Source: Cocleimonas sp.
GTDB lineage: Bacteria > Pseudomonadota > Gammaproteobacteria > Thiotrichales > Thiotrichaceae
DNA: 10,922 bases
Direction: 5' to 3'
Assembly (NCBI GenBank): GCA_023145485.1
Contig: JAGLDT010000080.1
Coordinates: 1 to 10,922 of the forward strand
Below, in pieces: positions 7,052 to 10,922 of the stretch (position 1 is the stretch's first letter; each line of letters begins with the position of its first letter). The translations under genes and the position numbers were made by a program. A model generated the notes under the pieces. It was not told the origin of the DNA and did no database searches. It was given only the letters and a program-made list of their open reading frames with translations.

Positions 7052-8877
7052 TAGCCATTCTCCTGTGGGTAAACATAGCCAAGCCGATGCAAACCTTTCA
7101 TAAATTGTTTTTTGGTTTTTTCAGGAATAACTAAGACTAAGCCTCCTGCATGGGTACAATATTTTTGAGTTTCTCTTGAGCTTGCTAGCATTTTAGCAAA
7201 CGGTTCGCTATAGCAATGCAATAACCGTGCGGTTCCTAAATCTTTTAGTGAATTTTCACGATCAAAGGCAGTCTTGAAAAAATTAGCCAGCTCTTCATTT
7301 GGATTATTTTGATTACTATTTTCAATCAGAAACTGTTGGAATTTATCCGCCGTGTAATGATTTTCCATTGCCTGTAATAGACTGCTTTCGCTGAGTTGCC
7401 ACTCATTAATGGACAATGACTTAGCATAACGCTCCAGTATCATCGTTTCTGCGGGGTCAGCAGGGCGTAATAGATGAATATGTAGCGCTTCATCAATGGT
7501 TAGTAATGCCGACTTTTCGATGACTGTTGCTTGATACGTTTTTGCCATTTCAAGGCAATAAGCACCTAATGGATTGATACGAAAAAAGAGTAAACCATCA
7601 TAACGGCTAAGATGGTACAGATCATCTATACCCCAAAGGTCACTGTAATCATTGCGGATTTCATAGGGAGTAGTATAGGCAATATCAATTAAGCCCATTG
7701 TAGCAAGGTACTCAAAGAAGTAGGCAAGAATATAGCGCCCTTGCAGTATCTCAAAGTCATGAAAACTGCTATATCCTAAGGCACCATATTCTCGATCAGA
7801 GATATATAGCTTCCACTCATTATGCGTGATTTCCAGTGTTGAATCTGTGGATTTTATATATTGGAACAGACTATCAATACCTACCCAACCTTGATCTAAA
7901 GGACATTGTTGTAATATAGTTTCAATTGCCTTACGACGTGGAGCAACGGCTGTCATGATACGTCCTTTACTAGCCTGACCTTTGATGGTGTCAACCCGTG
8001 AAAACTCATCAATCAACCCTTTATTACGCCAACGCTGATAGAGTGTTTTAACGGTTTTATGCAACGGTGCGCTTAATGCTTTTTTACCTGTACTGGTTAA
8101 TTGCAATTTCTTACCTACACGCTTTGCTAAACCACCTGCTTGTACGATAAGGGGTAAAGCAAACGAACGAATAGGGCGAATGGAACTACCTGCCCACTTA
8201 TCATCATCTTCTGGCTGATAATAGTCACCTCCTAGTAAGATTTCATCCAGTTTACGAAGAGTAACAGCGGTAGCACGGTTAGTTTTATCACTGACAGCAC
8301 ATTGACCTGATTCAATAAAACGCAACAAGGTTTCTAAATCCCTTGCGATCATTTCTTCGGTATGAAGTACTTTAACCTTAGGATGGGAACTTACCCCGCG
8401 TTCTTTGTCATAGTCAGTTATAGTTAACTTAACAATCGTCGGTAAATTTTCTTCACTAATGGTTGGAATGCGAACAGCCTGAGGCTTTTCAATATAAGTT
8501 TTCATCCACTCTCGATATTCCTCAGGCATTTTGCCGTCATAAATAAAAAGGCAGAGATAACTTGTTTCTGGAGTACGGGAACCCCATGTGGATTTCTTGA
8601 AAAAGTTAGGGATGTCTTCATATTTTGCTTTAAAACGAGATGCATTAAAAAAATTGCCCTCTTTGCTACTCTTTTGATAAAGCATTTCAGAGACAACATT
8701 TTTTTCTAGTCTATCCAACTGTTGCCAGTATTTTTTATGATGCTGTTTACACTGCTCATAAATATACTCGACAATATCGGCTTTACGGGTTATTTTTCTA
8801 TCTTTTGGGAGAAAGGGAAGGCATTTTTTTAGATCACTAACCAGTAGTGTACTTATCAGTTCTTTGAAATTAGTCAT
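7051..8877 (-). CDS. Putative DNA-binding partner of the SNF2 ATPase: SAP-like, winged-helix and helicase-associated C-terminal regions
   Basis: No named family is certain. Residues 5-42 (LVSDLKKCLPFL, then TRKADIVEYIYEQ) resemble a SAP/LEM-style helix-extended-helix DNA-binding unit. Residues 235-290 (GGLAKRVGKKLQLTSTGKKAL) read like the recognition helix and wing of a winged helix. A second such unit may lie at 375-440. The final 55 residues (RLLHCYSEPFAKMLASS, LVLVIP, GLHRLGYVYP) resemble the end of the XPB N-terminal/'helicase conserved C-terminal' (Helicase_C_3) domain. No catalytic motif, signal peptide or membrane helix is seen, which suggests an adaptor or DNA-loading factor. The stop codon shares one base with the SNF2 start. 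The start at 8877 has no clear ribosome site, only an A/T-rich leader, but it is the only ATG that keeps the SAP-like segment. Domain calls are by eye. Confidence 0.85.
   Translation of the reverse strand: MTNFKELISTLLVSDLKKCLPFLPKDRKITRKADIVEYIYEQCKQHHKKYWQQLDRLEKNVVSEMLYQKSSKEGNFFNASRFKAKYEDIPNFFKKSTWGSRTPETSYLCLFIYDGKMPEEYREWMKTYIEKPQAVRIPTISEENLPTIVKLTITDYDKERGVSSHPKVKVLHTEEMIARDLETLLRFIESGQCAVSDKTNRATAVTLRKLDEILLGGDYYQPEDDDKWAGSSIRPIRSFALPLIVQAGGLAKRVGKKLQLTSTGKKALSAPLHKTVKTLYQRWRNKGLIDEFSRVDTIKGQASKGRIMTAVAPRRKAIETILQQCPLDQGWVGIDSLFQYIKSTDSTLEITHNEWKLYISDREYGALGYSSFHDFEILQGRYILAYFFEYLATMGLIDIAYTTPYEIRNDYSDLWGIDDLYHLSRYDGLLFFRINPLGAYCLEMAKTYQATVIEKSALLTIDEALHIHLLRPADPAETMILERYAKSLSINEWQLSESSLLQAMENHYTADKFQQFLIENSNQNNPNEELANFFKTAFDRENSLKDLGTARLLHCYSEPFAKMLASSRETQKYCTHAGGLVLVIPEKTKKQFMKGLHRLGYVYPQENG
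7060..7064 (-). promoter_or_regulatory. Strong ribosome binding site for the SNF2 gene inside the preceding CDS
   Basis: AGGAG lies eight bases before the ATG at 7051 and inside the last codons (Q-E-N-G-stop) of the 608-aa gene. With the TAATG junction it supports termination-reinitiation coupling. It is clearly stronger than the site in front of the 608-aa gene. Confidence 0.75.
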
Positions 8878-9017
8878 TATTTTTTAATATTTTTTAGAGA
8901 AATAGTGTTATGAATATAGAGTTTTAAAAAAGCAATCATTCTATAGCATAATTTTTCTAAAATATGTTTAGTTGATCTAAAGTTCTTCGATATTTAAAAT
9001 TTAAGAAACGACAACGC
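8878..9017. other. 140-base AT-rich gap between thiDE and the SNF2-partner operon
   Basis: The only stem noticed on the minus strand is a weak 5-bp TTTAG/CTAAA near 8963-8985, with no T-run, so no convincing terminator ends the thi transcript here. TATGCT (8945-8950) and TATAGA (8940-8945) resemble -10 boxes but lack a recognisable -35. A weak TTGCTT...CATAAC pair at 17-base spacing lies closer to the start codon. The downstream pair may be read through from thiG-thiDE or from a poor promoter here. Confidence 0.4.
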
Positions 9018-10553
9018 TTAAAATACTTTCCATAATTTAAAGCCATCTTTAAACACATCGATAAAGTCTTTTGTGGCTTTCACATAATCCTCAGCTTCGG
9101 TGATAGCAGAAATCATAGCTACTGAGCCAACCTCTGTTCGTTTTAAGGCTTGCGCTCGCTCTACATTAATGCCACCAATGGCAACCAGTGGGTAACTATA
9201 GTCAAAAAATTTGACCCAATCTTCTACCGCTTTAACCCCTTGTGGAATCCAAGGCATCTCTTTGCTGGTGGTTTCAAAAATAGGGCCTAAGGCTAAATAG
9301 CTGGGCTTAATAGTATAGGCGCGGGCGACTTCACTGTAGCTATGGGTTGACAAGCCAAGACGACAGCCTGATTCGGCGATGGTGTCTAAATCATTCGGGG
9401 AGAGTCGCTCTAAATCCTCTTGTCCAAGATGAATACCATAGGCTTTATGTTTAAGCGCTAGTTGCCAGTAATCATTAATAAAAAGGCGTACTTTATGCGC
9501 TTGAGCGTAGTGGATGGCTTGAATAATATCGCTTTCCACTTCGCTATCTTGCTTGTCTTTAATGCGCAATTGAATAGTTTCTATGCCCAATGGAATCAGT
9601 TTTTCTATCCACTCAACCGAATCAACAACAGGATAAACACCAAGATAAAGGGTTTCACAGGACTCAAATTGATAGTGTTTATTCAGCACGTCGAGCTGTT
9701 TATATACTTTCGGAAAATCCATTAGCTCAAATAAAATGTCCGTTTTTTGCGGTATAAATAAAAGCTTATATTGCCTAGAATCATTAACGGCATGACGAAT
9801 AGCACCACTGATTAAGGCTTTTGAAACAACAAGGGCATCATTTAATGAGTAAGATTGATCAAGCAAGCAAGCAATAGAGGACGCTAGAGCGCAACCTGTT
9901 CCACGAACATTAACACGGTTTTTCCAACGCTCGCCTTGTAAATAAAATTGCTCTGTTGTACTCAGAAAAAAATCAGTACTGTAAATCATCGGATAAGCAT
10001 TAGCGGCATCGGTTAATTGCTCTGTCGCAAAGTGTCCACCTTTAACCAATACCGAATCTACCCCTAAATCTAATAATTTTTGCGCGCCTACTTCAATATC
10101 AGCATAACTTTCGTAGCTACTTTGCGTTAATAACGCTAACTCATTCGTATTTGGCGTAATAAGGCTAATAAAAGGAAGCAATTCTGCCAGTAATACTTGA
10201 AGACCTTCTACAGTTAATAACTTGCTACCTGAGCTACTGGCTAATACAGGATCAAGAATAACAATCGTTTCAGCAGGCTGCTTTTTAAGAAATTCAACAA
10301 GGGTTTTGACAGTGTGCTGATTGCCCAACATACCGATTTTAATCACAGAAAAAACAACATCGTTAAGCGATGCTAATTGTGATTTTAATTGCTGATGAGG
10401 AACAATGCCTTGATCGAATACACCCTGTTCATTTTGCGAGGTAACGGCAGTGACAACACTATTGGCTTGAACCTTTAGATGATGCGCCACTTGCCAGTCG
10501 GTTTGTAAACCTGCGCCACTGGGATCGGTTCCACCGATTAATAGTATGCTCAT
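9018..10553 (-). CDS. thiDE: Bifunctional hydroxymethylpyrimidine(-phosphate) kinase / thiamine-phosphate synthase (ThiD-ThiE fusion)
   Basis: The 511-aa product joins two thiamine enzymes. Residues 1-265 are ThiD, which phosphorylates HMP and HMP-P: GGTDPSGAG (7-15), KIGMLG (72-77), DPVLASSSG (101-109), TPNTNELALL (133-142), VLVKGGH (168-174) and the GTGC anion-hole with catalytic-type C221 (218-221). Residues about 300-500 are ThiE, which couples HMP-PP to thiazole phosphate to give thiamine monophosphate: QLRIKDK (328-334), FINDYW (358-363), GIHLGQEDL (373-381), GLSTHS (400-405), LGPIFETTSK (422-431) and VAIGGI (457-462). About 35 linker residues separate them. The glycine loop reads SGAG where E. 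coli ThiD has SGGAG, one residue shorter. It starts 24 bases after thiG and is presumably in the same operon, with a weak ribosome site (GAG). Cytosolic. Confidence 0.95.
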   Translation of the reverse strand: MSILLIGGTDPSGAGLQTDWQVAHHLKVQANSVVTAVTSQNEQGVFDQGIVPHQQLKSQLASLNDVVFSVIKIGMLGNQHTVKTLVEFLKKQPAETIVILDPVLASSSGSKLLTVEGLQVLLAELLPFISLITPNTNELALLTQSSYESYADIEVGAQKLLDLGVDSVLVKGGHFATEQLTDAANAYPMIYSTDFFLSTTEQFYLQGERWKNRVNVRGTGCALASSIACLLDQSYSLNDALVVSKALISGAIRHAVNDSRQYKLLFIPQKTDILFELMDFPKVYKQLDVLNKHYQFESCETLYLGVYPVVDSVEWIEKLIPLGIETIQLRIKDKQDSEVESDIIQAIHYAQAHKVRLFINDYWQLALKHKAYGIHLGQEDLERLSPNDLDTIAESGCRLGLSTHSYSEVARAYTIKPSYLALGPIFETTSKEMPWIPQGVKAVEDWVKFFDYSYPLVAIGGINVERAQALKRTEVGSVAMISAITEAEDYVKATKDFIDVFKDGFKLWKVF

Positions 10554-10567
10554 GATAATATACTCAT
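10550..10567 (-). other. Five-codon upstream ORF and near-duplicate of the thiDE start
   Basis: In the thiG-thiDE spacer an ATG at 10567 opens M-S-I-L-S-stop, whose TGA overlaps the thiDE ATG as ATGA. The sequence ATGAGTATATTAT is nearly identical to the thiDE opening ATGAGCATACTAT (11 of 13 bases), so it looks like a small tandem duplication of the start region. It could feed ribosomes into thiDE by reinitiation. It could also be an inert remnant. Confidence 0.45.
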
Positions 10568-10577
10568 AATAAAGCGT

Positions 10578-10922
10578 TTACTGTTGATGCCAAAAGGGCG
10601 TGCCAACGGTAGGAGTGCTGGGCTTTGCAGATTGTCGGGGTGGCATAATACCGCTTTTATAGGCAGAACGACCTGCTTCAATAGCGCTGGCAAACGCACC
10701 AGCCATAATCACAGGGTCTACTGCTTCGGCAACCGCGGTGTTTAATAAAATACCATCAAATCCTAGTTCCATTGCTTGACAAGCATCGGAAGGCTTGCCA
10801 ATACCTGCATCCACTAACAGGTTCATTTCGGGCAAACGCTCACGAATCATCGTCAAGGCATAGGGATTCATTAGTCCTTTTCCTGTGCCAATGGGCGATC
10901 CCCACGGCATAATGACTTCACA
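10578..10922 (-). CDS. thiG: Thiazole synthase ThiG, C-terminal part (5' end beyond the window)
   Basis: The frame is open to the right edge of the window and gives about 114 residues ending at TAA (10578-10580). The first visible residues, CEVIMPWGSPIGTG, match the ThiG loop usually written AVMPL-x-APIGSG. They are followed by NPYAL, the phosphate-binding VDAGIGKPSDACQAMELGFDG and LLNTAVAEAVDP, then the usual AGRSAYKSG-M-PR tail. ThiG is a TIM-barrel enzyme that builds thiazole phosphate from deoxyxylulose phosphate, dehydroglycine and ThiS-thiocarboxylate. The Schiff-base lysine lies in the missing N-terminal part. The tail after the conserved MPPR is slightly longer than usual. It is probably the upstream partner of thiDE in one operon; no TPP riboswitch is visible in the part shown. 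Confidence 0.93.
   Translation of the reverse strand, partial: CEVIMPWGSPIGTGKGLMNPYALTMIRERLPEMNLLVDAGIGKPSDACQAMELGFDGILLNTAVAEAVDPVIMAGAFASAIEAGRSAYKSGIMPPRQSAKPSTPTVGTPFWHQQ

Noticed and set aside
9018..10922. TPP riboswitch for the thi genes
   Set aside because: The operon's start lies beyond the right edge, and the short thiG-thiDE spacer is only 24 bases.

Overview
The window is a stretch of a bacterial chromosome, about 40% GC by eye, in which every convincing gene lies on the minus strand, so transcription runs from right to left. The thiazole synthase gene (thiG) followed by a fused thiD-thiE gene, together with the AAA/PD-(D/E)XK protein, fits a gammaproteobacterium, possibly a Beggiatoa/Thiotrichales-like sulfur oxidiser. 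That placement is an inference from gene style, not from a marker gene.

Layout in transcription order. (1) Positions 10922-9018 are a thiamine biosynthesis block: the C-terminal third of thiG, cut by the window edge, then 24 bases later a 511-aa ThiD-ThiE fusion. A five-codon reading frame sits in the spacer, and its stop overlaps the thiDE start. (2) Positions 9017-8878 are an AT-rich gap with no clear terminator or strong promoter. (3) Positions 8877-2912 are a translationally coupled pair. The first gene encodes a 608-aa protein with a SAP-like N-terminus, a probable winged helix and a C-terminus resembling XPB/helicase-associated domains. The second encodes a 1379-aa SNF2/SWI2 ATPase whose motor occupies only the last third. 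They overlap by one base (TAATG). (4) Positions 2911-2757 hold a perfect 25-bp palindrome with a 4-base loop. (5) Positions 2756-2046 encode a 236-aa mostly helical protein of unknown function. (6) Positions 2045-1735 are a 311-base non-coding gap. (7) Positions 1734-139 encode a P-loop ATPase with a C-terminal PD-(D/E)XK nuclease-like domain. A split direct repeat brackets this last gene.

How they may work together. ThiG makes the thiazole phosphate. The ThiD half phosphorylates hydroxymethylpyrimidine phosphate, and the ThiE half joins the two into thiamine monophosphate. The 608-aa/SNF2 pair is the best candidate for an undescribed system: a DNA-binding adaptor co-translated with a large SNF2 motor that carries about 900 residues of unassigned N-terminal sequence. 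The 236-aa gene may be its third component, and the ATPase-nuclease could be an accessory or an independent cargo gene. A DNA remodelling, repair or defence role is inference only; no classical restriction, BREX, DISARM or CRISPR partner is visible here.
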